64,000 bases of DNA from Erythrobacter crassostreae. Lineage in GTDB: Bacteria > Pseudomonadota > Alphaproteobacteria > Sphingomonadales > Sphingomonadaceae. The notes under the pieces were generated by a model. That model was given only the letters and a program-made list of their open reading frames with translations. It searched no databases and was not told the DNA's origin. Location: assembly GCF_019204045.1 (NCBI RefSeq), contig NZ_JAGSPC010000001.1, forward strand, positions 496,001-560,000. The letters are read 5' to 3'. Both the position numbers and the translations under genes were made by a program. Below are positions 29,418 through 38,115 of this stretch, in pieces. How positions within the stretch are numbered: position 1 is the first letter of the stretch; every line of letters begins with the position of its first letter.

Positions 29418-29827
29418 TGCGCGAGGGAATAGTAGCGCTGCTTTCCGGCTCGTTGTTTGGCGCAGGCCTTGCGGTTTCAGGCATGATGGACCCCAAGCGG
29501 GTCAGAGGCTTCCTTGATGTGCTGGGCGACTGGGACCCTACGCTGGCGTTTGTCATGGGCGGCGCTGTGTTGGTTATGACCTGCGCGTGGTTCATCCAGA
29601 AACGATTGATACAACCGGTTTTCGCAGACAGCTTCAATCTGCCAAGCACCCGGCTGATTGACCGGCGGTTGATTGGCGGTGCCGTTCTGTTTGGCGTTGG
29701 CTGGGGCCTTGCCGGGCTTTGTCCGGGCCCTGCCATTGGCGCATTTGTTGTTGAGCCTTTCTCAGCGTTCGTATTTGTTGGCGGCATGCTCGCAGGCATG
29801 GTGATCCACCGCGCCATAAGCGCGTGA
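29417..29827 (+). CDS. YeeE/YedE-family half-transporter (PmpB-like, DUF6691)
   Basis: A 136-residue membrane protein with about four helices; the motif G-L-C-P-G-P-A-I-G is the second-half cysteine signature. Its ATG at 29417 overlaps the preceding stop by one base. A longer frame upstream does not add family sequence. Expected to pair with the previous gene product in the inner membrane. Confidence 0.87.
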   Translation: MREGIVALLSGSLFGAGLAVSGMMDPKRVRGFLDVLGDWDPTLAFVMGGAVLVMTCAWFIQKRLIQPVFADSFNLPSTRLIDRRLIGGAVLFGVGWGLAGLCPGPAIGAFVVEPFSAFVFVGGMLAGMVIHRAISA

Positions 29828-31633
29828 GTGCTTGAGGTGGCAGAGCTAGACACCAAAACCGCGAGTTCAAAATCGGGCCTGCGCCGTTACTTGCCCATTC
29901 TGGAATGGGGGCGGACTTACAATCGCTCAATTTTGACTGACGATTTGATGGCTGCGGTGATTGTAACGATCATGCTGATCCCGCAAAGCCTCGCCTATGC
30001 CTTGCTAGCGGGCTTGCCGCCGGTCGTGGGCCTCTACGCGTCAATCCTGCCATTGCTCCTTTATGCGATCTTTGGAACCAGCCGCACACTGGCGGTTGGC
30101 CCAGTTGCGGTGATCTCACTCATGACAGCTTCGGCTGCCAGTGCAGTCGCGGATCAGGGGACGGCGGCCTATCTGGAGGCCGCAATCACGCTTGCTATGC
30201 TGTCAGGCATCATGCTGGCCATTTTAGGGCTGCTTCGCGCTGGGTTTCTTGCCAACCTGCTGTCCCACCCTGTTATCAGCGGCTTCATCACCGCGTCAGG
30301 CATCCTAATCGCAACAAGCCAGATTAAACATGTTCTGGGCGTCGATGCAGGCGGCGAAAACTGGTTAGCTATGTTGAGCTCCTTGGCGAACGCGATTGAT
30401 CAGACAAATGTCTGGACATTGGCCGTTGGCGTTCCTGCGATGATGTTCCTATTCTGGGTGCGCAAAGGCGGCAAGCCTGCGTTGCAGTGGATAGGCTTTG
30501 GCGAGCGCGCAGCGGATTTGACTGCCAAGGCAGGACCAATCGTCGCCGTCGCCGCGTCAATCCTTGCGGCGGTCTTCTTCGATATGGGGAACAAGGGGGT
30601 CAGCCTGACAGGCGCGATTCCGCAGGGACTTCCTCCCTTCGCCATGCCAAGCACCGATGTTGCTCTGATCGAGAAGCTGTGGCTTCCCGCCTTGCTGATC
30701 TCAACCATCGGTTTCGTCGAGAGCGTTTCGGTCGCGCAAACTCTGGCTGCAAAGCGGCGCCAACGCATTGCACCTGATCAGGAATTGATCGGGCTGGGCG
30801 CTGCAAATGTCGCCAGTGCCTTTTCCGGAGGCTACCCTGTTACTGGCGGTTTTGCGCGTTCGGCTGTCAATTTCGATGCTGGCGCAAAAACGCCTGCGGC
30901 AGGAGCTTTCACCGCGGTCGGCATTGCGCTCGCCACGCTCTTCCTGACTCCTCTGCTTTTCAACCTTCCCATTGCCGCTCTTGCAGCAACCATCATCGTT
31001 GCTGTTTTGGCTTTGGTCGATTTAAAGACTCCGCTTCAGCTCTGGCGGTATTCCAAAACCGATTTCACGGCTCATGCTGCGACGATTATCCTCACGCTTA
31101 CAGCTGGCGTCGAAATGGGGGTAATCGCCGGTGTCGTTGTCGGATTGGCGCTGCACCTTTGGCGGACGAGCCGGCCCCATATCGCGATCGTCGGGCGTGT
31201 GCCCGAAACAGAGCATTTCCGAAATGTGGATCGACACAAGGTCTTTACCGTGCCGCATGTCCTGTCCATCCGCATCGACGAGGCGCTGACTTATCTCAAC
31301 GCACATTGGCTCGAAGAATATGTGCTCGAACAAGTTGCGGATCGACCGGCCCTGCGTCACGTGATTTTGATGTGCAGCGCGGTCAATGAAATTGACGCGT
31401 CTGGCCTCGAAGCCCTTGAGGCGATGAATCACAGGCTGGGCGATGCAGGGATTGGCCTCCACCTTTCAGAGGTAAAAGGGCCGGTGATGGACAGGCTCAA
31501 GCGCACCCAATTCATCGACGAGCTAAACGGAAAGGTGTTTTTGACGCAGGACCGCGCATTTGCCAAAGCCTTGCAGGATACAGGCGAGCCTGCTGATCCG
31601 GTTGATCACTATCTGGCACGCGGTTTGATCTAA
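29828..31633 (+). CDS. SulP-family anion permease with STAS domain
   Basis: A 601-residue inner-membrane transporter. The sulfate-transporter signature P-Q-S-L-A-Y-A-L-L-A-G-L-P-P is near residues 53-66, about 11-12 helices follow, and the last 150 residues form a STAS domain (E-I-D-A-S-G-L-E-A-L). GTG start directly after the PmpB stop. In this operon it may export sulfite or sulfate made from persulfide oxidation or import sulfate; direction and substrate are inference. Bicarbonate is another SulP substrate. Confidence 0.88.
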   Translation: MLEVAELDTKTASSKSGLRRYLPILEWGRTYNRSILTDDLMAAVIVTIMLIPQSLAYALLAGLPPVVGLYASILPLLLYAIFGTSRTLAVGPVAVISLMTASAASAVADQGTAAYLEAAITLAMLSGIMLAILGLLRAGFLANLLSHPVISGFITASGILIATSQIKHVLGVDAGGENWLAMLSSLANAIDQTNVWTLAVGVPAMMFLFWVRKGGKPALQWIGFGERAADLTAKAGPIVAVAASILAAVFFDMGNKGVSLTGAIPQGLPPFAMPSTDVALIEKLWLPALLISTIGFVESVSVAQTLAAKRRQRIAPDQELIGLGAANVASAFSGGYPVTGGFARSAVNFDAGAKTPAAGAFTAVGIALATLFLTPLLFNLPIAALAATIIVAVLALVDLKTPLQLWRYSKTDFTAHAATIILTLTAGVEMGVIAGVVVGLALHLWRTSRPHIAIVGRVPETEHFRNVDRHKVFTVPHVLSIRIDEALTYLNAHWLEEYVLEQVADRPALRHVILMCSAVNEIDASGLEALEAMNHRLGDAGIGLHLSEVKGPVMDRLKRTQFIDELNGKVFLTQDRAFAKALQDTGEPADPVDHYLARGLI

Positions 31634-31664
31634 CAATGTGCGGTACGGCCCGAAGCTCAAAGCA

Positions 31665-31680
31665 ATGCCCGCGCGGGCAT
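31665..31680. repeat. 16-bp perfect palindrome after the SulP gene
   Basis: ATGCCCGC followed directly by GCGGGCAT, 32 bp past the SulP stop. It could fold a short GC-rich stem, but no T tract follows, so a terminator role is only possible. Confidence 0.35.
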
Positions 31681-31728
31681 ACACTTTAGGTCCCGACAAG
31701 GGAGCTTTTCTGAGCTGAGTTGAAGAAA

Positions 31729-31803
31729 TGGTGCCACGAGAGAGAATTGAACTCTCGGCCTCGTCATTACCAATGACGCGCTCTACCACTGAGCTACCGC
31801 GGC
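31729..31803 (-). tRNA. tRNA-Thr (anticodon GGT)
   Basis: A 75-nt cloverleaf with encoded CCA on the minus strand. The acceptor GCCGCGG pairs with TCGTGGC (two G-T pairs), discriminator A. The anticodon arm CGTCA/TGACG closes TTGGTAA, giving anticodon GGT (Thr). T arm contains AGTTCAATTCT. It stands alone, convergent with the sulfur operon. Confidence 0.95.
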
Positions 31804-31821
31804 CCTCTTTCGAGTGGCGCG

Positions 31822-31850
31822 CCTATCGTTGGGGCAGCGCCTCTTGTCAA
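31822..31850 (-). promoter_or_regulatory. Promoter of tRNA-Thr
   Basis: A consensus -35 TTGACA (31845-31850 on the minus strand), a 17-bp spacer and GATAGG (31822-31827), ending 18 bp before the mature tRNA 5' end. Confidence 0.6.
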
Positions 31851-31893
31851 GCCATCCTTGAACCATCGCGCACTTAACGGCAATGGATTGCGC

Positions 31894-32043
31894 ATGAGTG
31901 AAGAGCAAAGCAAGAATCTGTCGCGTGAAGAGCGACTTGCCGCAAAACTGCGTGAGAACCTGCGCCGCCGCAAGGCTCAGGGGCGTGAAATGCAAAGCGA
32001 ATTGGGCGATAACAGGGTTCCCAAGGACGACGCTGAGGGCTAG
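31894..32043 (+). CDS. Small basic conserved-type protein (49 aa)
   Basis: A 49-residue protein beginning M-S-E-E-Q-S-K and holding a charged helix R-L-A-A-K-L-R-E-N-L-R-R-R-K-A-Q with an acidic tail. Similar short Arg/Lys-rich helices occur upstream of or near housekeeping genes in sphingomonads. It lies between tRNA-Thr and gpmA, 50 bp before gpmA. No clear ribosome-binding site is seen before the ATG. Function unknown; the charged-helix periodicity makes it more likely real than chance. Confidence 0.55.
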   Translation: MSEEQSKNLSREERLAAKLRENLRRRKAQGREMQSELGDNRVPKDDAEG

Positions 32044-32093
32044 TGCAACCCGCACATGTTTAGCGGCCTAAGCGCCCGCTCTCAGGAGATACA

Positions 32094-32780
32094 ATGCCTA
32101 AGCTCATTCTTGTTCGCCACGGCCAGAGCCAGTGGAACCTGGAAAACCGCTTCACCGGCTGGTGGGATGTCGATCTGACCGACAAAGGTTTGACTGAGGC
32201 GAAGGCTGCCGGCGCTTTGATGAAAGACAAGGGCGTTCTCCCGACAACCTGCTTCACCTCACTCCAAACACGGGCAATCAGAACGCTAAATCTCGCGCTC
32301 GAAGAGGCGGGAAGGCTCTGGCTGCCGGTCACCAAAGACTGGCGCCTGAACGAGCGGCATTATGGCGGGCTAACGGGCCTCAACAAGCAGGAAACCCGCG
32401 ACAAGCACGGCGACGAACAGGTCCATATCTGGCGCCGCAGCTTTGATGTGCCGCCCCCGCCAATGGAACCGGGCAGCGAATATGATCCCGGTGCCGATCC
32501 GCGCTACGATGGAATTGATGTTCCGTACACAGAGAGCCTCAAGCTCACGATCGAGCGGGTGCTGCCCTATTGGGAAAGCGATATCCTGCCGGTCCTGACG
32601 AGCGGCGAGACGGTGATCATTTCCGCCCACGGCAACAGTCTGCGCGCTCTGGTAAAGCACCTCTCCAATATCTCCGATGACAACATTACCGGTCTGGAAA
32701 TTCCCACGGGCCAACCAATCGTCTACGACTTTGATGACAACATGATGCCGGGTGAACGGTATTATCTGAAAGACAGCTGA
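32094..32780 (+). CDS. gpmA: 2,3-bisphosphoglycerate-dependent phosphoglycerate mutase
   Basis: A 228-residue glycolytic mutase interconverting 3- and 2-phosphoglycerate. The phosphohistidine motif R-H-G-Q-S-Q-W-N is at the N-terminus, with W-R-L-N-E-R-H-Y-G and S-A-H-G-N-S-L-R later. An AGGAG lies before the ATG. It precedes purE by 14 bp. Confidence 0.95.
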   Translation: MPKLILVRHGQSQWNLENRFTGWWDVDLTDKGLTEAKAAGALMKDKGVLPTTCFTSLQTRAIRTLNLALEEAGRLWLPVTKDWRLNERHYGGLTGLNKQETRDKHGDEQVHIWRRSFDVPPPPMEPGSEYDPGADPRYDGIDVPYTESLKLTIERVLPYWESDILPVLTSGETVIISAHGNSLRALVKHLSNISDDNITGLEIPTGQPIVYDFDDNMMPGERYYLKDS

Positions 32781-32794
32781 GGGGCGCCGCGAAG

Positions 32795-33289
32795 ATGCCG
32801 AAAGATGGGGGCGTAAAAGTTGCGATCGTGATGGGCAGCCAGTCCGACTGGCCGACCATGAAGCTCGCCTGTGAAGTTCTGGCCGAACTCGAGGTTGAGC
32901 ATGACGCACGGATCGTATCCGCGCACCGCACGCCGGACCGAATGAGCGCATTTGCGAAAGGCGCCGAAGGTGAAGGTTTCGATGTTATCATCGCAGGCGC
33001 CGGCGGCGCGGCGCATTTACCCGGAATGATTGCGGCAATGACGCATCTGCCGGTGCTTGGCGTGCCGGTTCAGTCAAAAGCGCTTTCGGGGTGGGACAGC
33101 CTGCTCTCAATTGCGCAAATGCCCGGCGGGGTTCCCGTCGGCACTTTGGCGATTGGGGAAGCGGGCGCCAAAAACGCCGGTCTTATGGCGGCATCCATTC
33201 TGGCTCTGTCAGATGAAGACCTATCCCAGCGATTGCAGGACTGGCGCGCAGCGCGAAGTGCGGACGTCGCAGAAAAGCCGGTTGATTGA
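32795..33289 (+). CDS. purE: N5-carboxyaminoimidazole ribonucleotide mutase
   Basis: A 164-residue class I PurE that moves the carboxyl group in purine synthesis. M-G-S-Q-S-D-W begins the active site, S-A-H-R-T-P is the catalytic His region, and [10 protein letters not shown] completes the signature. Overlaps purK by one base (TGATG), the usual purEK pair. Confidence 0.96.
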   Translation: MPKDGGVKVAIVMGSQSDWPTMKLACEVLAELEVEHDARIVSAHRTPDRMSAFAKGAEGEGFDVIIAGAGGAAHLPGMIAAMTHLPVLGVPVQSKALSGWDSLLSIAQMPGGVPVGTLAIGEAGAKNAGLMAASILALSDEDLSQRLQDWRAARSADVAEKPVD

Positions 33290-34368
33290 TGGCAAGCGCG
33301 CCTCTCCCTCCCGGCATGACCATTGGCATTCTTGGCGGCGGCCAGCTTGGCCGGATGATGGCAGTGGCCGCGATCCAGCTCGGCTACCGTGTGATCGGTT
33401 ATGCCCCTGCGGGCGACAATGTTGCGGCTTCGGCATGCGATGATTTCTTTGAAAATGGCTGGGGCGAGAGAGACGCGCTAGCCGCCTTCGCATCGCGCTG
33501 TGATGTGGTGACTTGGGAATTTGAGAATGTCCCGCTGTCAGCGGTAGAAGCCATTCCGGAGGCCATGCTTGCGCCGCATCCAAAAGCACTTGGAATCGCG
33601 CAGGACAGGCTCAATGAGAAACGGTTCGTCGAGGAGCTCGGCGCAGTTTGTGCACCTTATGTGCGAGTTGAAAACGACCATGATTTTGCCCGCGCTGTCG
33701 AGAGAGTTGGCACGCCCGGTATCCTGAAGACCGCGCGGGATGGCTATGACGGCAAAGGCCAATGGCGCATCGGTTCGGCTCATGAGGTTGAAGGAATCCG
33801 CTTCCCCGGTCGCGCCTGCATCTATGAAGGCATGGTCGCTTTCGAAACCGAGTTTTCCGTTATCTTGGTGCGCGGCCGTGATGGAGACATCCGTTTTTGG
33901 GATTCGTCAGCCAACACGCATGATGGCGGTATGCTGGTCCATTCTGTTCTGCCCGCTGGCGCGCTGGTTGAAGCACAAGTCGAGCAAGCTCGCAAAATCG
34001 CCGCCCAAACAGCTGAGGCGCTACGCTATGTTGGCGTCCTAACTCTCGAATTTTTCGCGACCCAGTCCGGACCCATCTTCAACGAAATGGCCCCGCGCGT
34101 GCACAATTCGGGACATTGGACGGTTGAAGCTTCGGCAACGAGCCAGTTCGAGAATCACATTCGTGCCATTGCCGGCCTGCCGCTTGGCGGGACCGCCACG
34201 CGCTTTGCTAGTGTAGATATGCGCAACATCGTCGGCGAAGACGCTCTGGCTGCGCATGAAATATTGAACGAAGGGGGTGAACCGCACCTTCACCTCTACG
34301 GCAAACGCGATGCGCGTGACGGGCGCAAGATGGGCCATGTGACGCGGGTCAGCCACGAAGCCCCGTAA
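33289..34368 (+). CDS. purK: N5-carboxyaminoimidazole ribonucleotide synthase
   Basis: A 359-residue ATP-grasp enzyme carboxylating AIR with bicarbonate. The N-terminal G-I-L-G-G-G-Q-L-G-R-M matches PurK; F-N-E-M-A-P-R-V-H-N-S-G-H-W is the C-terminal active-site signature. ATG 33289 is chosen (an in-frame TTG lies one codon upstream). Coupled to purE and followed by folA after 5 bp. Confidence 0.96.
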   Translation: MASAPLPPGMTIGILGGGQLGRMMAVAAIQLGYRVIGYAPAGDNVAASACDDFFENGWGERDALAAFASRCDVVTWEFENVPLSAVEAIPEAMLAPHPKALGIAQDRLNEKRFVEELGAVCAPYVRVENDHDFARAVERVGTPGILKTARDGYDGKGQWRIGSAHEVEGIRFPGRACIYEGMVAFETEFSVILVRGRDGDIRFWDSSANTHDGGMLVHSVLPAGALVEAQVEQARKIAAQTAEALRYVGVLTLEFFATQSGPIFNEMAPRVHNSGHWTVEASATSQFENHIRAIAGLPLGGTATRFASVDMRNIVGEDALAAHEILNEGGEPHLHLYGKRDARDGRKMGHVTRVSHEAP

Positions 34369-34373
34369 GCCCA

Positions 34374-34883
34374 ATGTCAGAACCCGAAATCGTCTTGATC
34401 TATGCGCGCGCAGCCAATGGCGCGATTGGCTATGAAGGCCGCCTCCCGTGGCATCTGCCGGCCGATCTGAAGCGGTTCAAATCGCTGACCATGGGCAAGC
34501 CAATGGTGATGGGGCGCAAGACATTTGAAAGCCTGCCGGGCCTGCTGCCTGGCCGCCGCCACATCGTGCTCACGCGCAAAGAACGTTGGGATAGCGAAGG
34601 CGCAGAAGTTGTCGGATCGGTCGCTGAAGCAGCGGCTCTCGCTGCCAAAGAGAATTCGACCGGTGAAATCGCAGTGGTCGGTGGCGCAGCAATTTATGAC
34701 GTGTTTCGGCCACTTGCCGACAGGATCGAAGTCACCGAAATCCACTCCGATTTCAAAGGCGACACCTTCATGAAACCGCTGGGCGCGGAATGGGAAGTGA
34801 CCGCGCGGGAAGATCATGCTGCGGAAGGCGAGCGTCCCGCTTATTCGTTCGTCACCTACCACCGTTGCGGGGACGATCTGTGA
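34374..34883 (+). CDS. folA: Dihydrofolate reductase
   Basis: A 169-residue NADPH-dependent reductase making tetrahydrofolate. A-N-G-A-I-G-Y-E-G-R-L-P-W-H-L-P is the Met20-loop region, the catalytic acidic residue is the D in P-A-D-L-K-R-F, and M-G-R-K-T-F-E-S binds NADPH. No thyA is adjacent. Its TGA overlaps the start of the dipeptidase. Confidence 0.95.
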   Translation: MSEPEIVLIYARAANGAIGYEGRLPWHLPADLKRFKSLTMGKPMVMGRKTFESLPGLLPGRRHIVLTRKERWDSEGAEVVGSVAEAAALAAKENSTGEIAVVGGAAIYDVFRPLADRIEVTEIHSDFKGDTFMKPLGAEWEVTAREDHAAEGERPAYSFVTYHRCGDDL

Positions 34884-36088
34884 TGCGGAAATTTCTGATC
34901 GGAGTTTTCGCTCTAGTGGTCATCGCAGCCGCCGGATTCTTCATCTTTGCGCCTGGCATTGCCGACAGGAACATGAACCGCGTTGATGGCAAGGAATTGC
35001 CGTCGGTCAGCGATGCCGCGCTGGCGCTCCACAGCACCCTCACAATTGTCGATCTGCATTCGGACAGCTTGTTGTGGAAGCGCGACATGTTAGACAGGCA
35101 CGACTATGGCCATATGGACCTGCCGCGCCTGCGAGACGGCAATGTCGCGCTGCAAGTGTTCTCCAGCGTCACCAAAACACCCAAAGATCAGAATTACGAC
35201 AACAACAGCGCCGATGGTGACAACGTGACGATGTTGGTGTTCGGTCAATTGCAGCCGCCCCGCACTTGGACATCGCTTCTGGAACGTTCGCTTTACCATG
35301 CGCAAAAGCTGGATGAAGCCGTCGCACAGTCTGACAAAGGCTTGATGACGGTCGCTTCGGCCGATGATGTAGGCGGCTTGATGCTGGTTCGCGCACTTGG
35401 TCAAGAAACGACCGGCGCGCTTTTCAGCGCCGAGGGCTTGCACAATCTCGAAGGCGATCTCGACAATCTCGATGTGCTGTATGACGCCGGAATGCGCATG
35501 GCGGGCCTCACCCACTTCTTCGATAACAAGCTCGCCGGATCGATGCATGGCGAGGAAAAAGGCGGCCTAACCGATATGGGCCGCGAGGCGATCCGCCGGA
35601 TGGAAGATATGGGTATGATCGTAGACATCGCTCATTGTAGCCAGACCTGTGTGACCGAAATCCTTGCCATGGCACGGCGGCCCGTCGTCTCCAGCCATGG
35701 AGGTGTGCAGGCCACTTGTGATGTGAACCGCAATCTGAACGATGAGCACATTCGCGGAGTGGCCGAAACCGGCGGCATTATAGGTATCGGATATTGGGAA
35801 GGCGCTGTGTGTGACACGTCACCTGCTGCGATTGCCAAAGCGATGAAGCATGTCCGGGATCTGGTCGGGATTGAGCATGTTGCGCTTGGCAGCGACTTTG
35901 ACGGCACAGTGCTCGTACGCTTCGACACAAGCGGGTTGATCCACGTTACACAGGCATTGATCACGGCGGGTTTCAGCGAGGATGAAATCCGCGCGGTTAT
36001 GGGCGGCAATGCGATCCGCGTGATTGGCGAAGGCTTGATGCCGCTCGCCGATGTTCCGCCGCCTGTTGAGCTAGAGGAAGCCGCCTGA
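34883..36088 (+). CDS. Membrane dipeptidase (M19 family)
   Basis: A 401-residue zinc dipeptidase with an N-terminal membrane anchor (F-L-I-G-V-F-A-L-V-V-I-A-A-A-G). Metal and active-site motifs: H-S-D in V-D-L-H-S-D-S, E in S-A-E-G-L-H-N, S-H in V-V-S-S-H-G, and G-S-D-F-D-G. The ATG at 34883 (overlap with folA stop) is chosen; the upstream open frame is inside folA. Periplasmic by topology. Substrates may be dipeptides or D-amino-acid peptides from peptidoglycan turnover. Confidence 0.88.
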   Translation: MRKFLIGVFALVVIAAAGFFIFAPGIADRNMNRVDGKELPSVSDAALALHSTLTIVDLHSDSLLWKRDMLDRHDYGHMDLPRLRDGNVALQVFSSVTKTPKDQNYDNNSADGDNVTMLVFGQLQPPRTWTSLLERSLYHAQKLDEAVAQSDKGLMTVASADDVGGLMLVRALGQETTGALFSAEGLHNLEGDLDNLDVLYDAGMRMAGLTHFFDNKLAGSMHGEEKGGLTDMGREAIRRMEDMGMIVDIAHCSQTCVTEILAMARRPVVSSHGGVQATCDVNRNLNDEHIRGVAETGGIIGIGYWEGAVCDTSPAAIAKAMKHVRDLVGIEHVALGSDFDGTVLVRFDTSGLIHVTQALITAGFSEDEIRAVMGGNAIRVIGEGLMPLADVPPPVELEEAA

Positions 36089-37014
36089 TGCGCTGGCTCG
36101 ATCACCGCGACGACATTACTCAGGCGCTGCGAGGCGCAGTGATTGCGCTTGGCAATTTTGATGGCTTTCACAGCGGGCATCAGGCTGTTGCTGGCGAGGC
36201 GATCAAATGGGCCCATGACGAGGGTCGCCCTTCGATCATCGCGACATTCGATCCGCATCCTGTGCGCCATTTCAAACCCGATGTACCGCCGTTTCGCCTG
36301 ACCACTTTGGAACAACGCCAAGAGCTCTATCTCGCCGCTGGTGCAACCGCGATGCTGGTGTTCCATTTCGACAATGAACTGGCGACCACCAGCGCAGAAG
36401 ACTTCATCACAGAGATCCTGATCAAACGCTTTGGCGCATACGGCGTAGTAACGGGCGGCGATTTCACCTTTGGCCAAGGCGCCAAAGGGAACATCGACCT
36501 CCTCAAAGGTTTTGGCAGCGAGCACGGGTTGCAAAGCAGAGTCGTTGAAGCAATCGAAGGAAAGGGAGATATAGTCTCTTCTAGCCGTGTGCGCGCAGCC
36601 TTGCGCGATGGCGACCCACAGCTTGCCGCCGAGCTTCTCACCCGCCCCTTCGCCATTCGCGGTATTGTCGAACATGGCGACAAGAACGGGCGCAAGCTTG
36701 GCTATCCGACCGCAAATATCGCCATCGACACCTATTTGCGGCCCCAATACGGGGTCTATGCGGTGACCGGCAAAATCCTCAGCACAGGCGAGGAATTGAA
36801 AGGCGCAGCCAATATCGGCATCCGCCCGCAATTCGAACCACCCAAAGAATTGCTTGAACCCTATTTCTTCGATTTCTCCGGCGATCTGTATGGTCAGGAA
36901 ATCGAGGTGGCGTTCCATCACTTCCTGCGCGGGGAGGCAAAGTTCGACAGCCTGGATGGGTTGATGGAACAGATGGAGCGCGACTGCACTGAGGCTAAAC
37001 GGCTGCTTTCATGA
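36088..37014 (+). CDS. ribF: Bifunctional riboflavin kinase / FAD synthetase
   Basis: A 308-residue enzyme making FMN then FAD. The N-terminal adenylyltransferase domain has G-N-F-D-G-F-H-S-G-H and T-F-D-P-H-P; the C-terminal kinase domain has G-R-x-L-G-Y-P-T-A-N. Start overlaps the dipeptidase stop by one base. The next gene overlaps by four bases. Confidence 0.95.
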   Translation: MRWLDHRDDITQALRGAVIALGNFDGFHSGHQAVAGEAIKWAHDEGRPSIIATFDPHPVRHFKPDVPPFRLTTLEQRQELYLAAGATAMLVFHFDNELATTSAEDFITEILIKRFGAYGVVTGGDFTFGQGAKGNIDLLKGFGSEHGLQSRVVEAIEGKGDIVSSSRVRAALRDGDPQLAAELLTRPFAIRGIVEHGDKNGRKLGYPTANIAIDTYLRPQYGVYAVTGKILSTGEELKGAANIGIRPQFEPPKELLEPYFFDFSGDLYGQEIEVAFHHFLRGEAKFDSLDGLMEQMERDCTEAKRLLS

Positions 37015-38060
37015 AAAAATATATCAAATGGGTCGGCATGGCCTTTGCGCTCGCCATCCTTGTTCTTTCCGTCACAAATGCCAGTTGGCTAGCCCCCTAT
37101 CCGGCGGGCGCGCCTAAGCAGATTGCGAACCGTGCGATGGCACCGCAAGTTCGCGAAGCGTGGGAGGAAAGCTGTCTCGCCACACGTATCGAGGCGCCTT
37201 ATCACCGCCACATCGCTAACACGCGTGACAGTGTGCTGCGGGCCGACCGCATGGGCGCATGGCTCGTCGAAGTGGACGCGCAATTGACCGTCGATGGCGA
37301 AATTGTGCTGCTGACCGAAGACAATCTCGACTGTGCGACAAATGGCGCAGGGTCTATCAAAGACGCGACACTAGAAGAGATTGCGGCTCTAGATGCTGGA
37401 TATGGCTATCAAATTCAGGATGAAACTGGAACGCAGCATCCGTTTCGCGGCAAAGGCCTGACCATCCCGACGCTGGGCGAGATCGCCAAAGCCATCCCGC
37501 GTCAGGCGCGATTGATGGTGCATTTGAACAGCGATGATCCGGCCTTGGCCGATGCGGTCGCCAAATCGTTCAAGGCGATTGACCGCGATCCGCAATCAAA
37601 GGGCGATGCCTTTTTTGGAAAGCCTGCGCCGATTGGCCGCATTCGCGAGCTTTATCCCGATGCTTGGGCATTTAATCTTGACGAAGCCCGCCAATGCACA
37701 GCCGATTATACCCTGACCGGCTGGACCGGGCTGTTGCCCTCCAGCTGTCAGGGCAGGACGATGCTCATCACGCTCGACGAGCAAGCTTTGCTTTGGGGTT
37801 GGCCCAACCGCTTGATTGCCCGCATGGAAGCGCATGAAGGAGAAATCCTGATCGAGGGACCACGCGATGCCGCGATAGGCGAAGTTGCAGGGATCAACCT
37901 GCCCGAACAGCTCACCGAAATCCCCAACTCCTTCAACGGATATGTCTGGACGGATGACGCGTTTACGACGCTGCCCGCCCTTATCCAGCGATACGACAAT
38001 CGCAATCAGGAAGAGATCGACGCGAGCCAAGCGGCGCTTGAAAGACGCAGAAAGCAATAG
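37011..38060 (+). CDS. GDPD-fold protein lacking catalytic histidines
   Basis: A 349-residue protein with an N-terminal signal/anchor (residues 4-26) and a region (55-175) that reads along the glycerophosphodiester phosphodiesterase pattern: I-A-N-T near 68-71, L-V-E-V-D-A-Q-L-T-V-D-G at 85-96, and T-L-E-E-I-A-A-L-D-A-G at 120-130. The family H-R-G is T-R-I and the H-D after the ExD strand is E-D, so both catalytic His are gone; the Glu-Asp metal pair stays. It overlaps ribF (ATGA) and precedes ileS by 55 bp. Likely an enzyme-dead or altered member; no function is assigned. Confidence 0.65.
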   Translation: MKKYIKWVGMAFALAILVLSVTNASWLAPYPAGAPKQIANRAMAPQVREAWEESCLATRIEAPYHRHIANTRDSVLRADRMGAWLVEVDAQLTVDGEIVLLTEDNLDCATNGAGSIKDATLEEIAALDAGYGYQIQDETGTQHPFRGKGLTIPTLGEIAKAIPRQARLMVHLNSDDPALADAVAKSFKAIDRDPQSKGDAFFGKPAPIGRIRELYPDAWAFNLDEARQCTADYTLTGWTGLLPSSCQGRTMLITLDEQALLWGWPNRLIARMEAHEGEILIEGPRDAAIGEVAGINLPEQLTEIPNSFNGYVWTDDAFTTLPALIQRYDNRNQEEIDASQAALERRRKQ

Positions 38061-38063
38061 GCA

Positions 38064-38089
38064 GCTTGCAATGAGGGTTTATTGCAAGC
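38064..38089. promoter_or_regulatory. Inverted repeat before ileS
   Basis: GCTTGCAAT, an 8-base spacer, and its exact complement ATTGCAAGC lie in the 55-bp gap between the GDPD-like gene and ileS, ending 26 bp before the ileS ATG. No T tract follows, so it is not an obvious terminator. It may be a protein site or an mRNA hairpin acting on ileS translation. Confidence 0.5.
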
Positions 38090-38115
38090 GCGGAATGTCC
38101 TAACGGCCCTCCCTT

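Noticed and set aside
35632..36921. A 429-codon minus-strand open frame
   Set aside because: Antisense to the dipeptidase and ribF, both with complete motifs.
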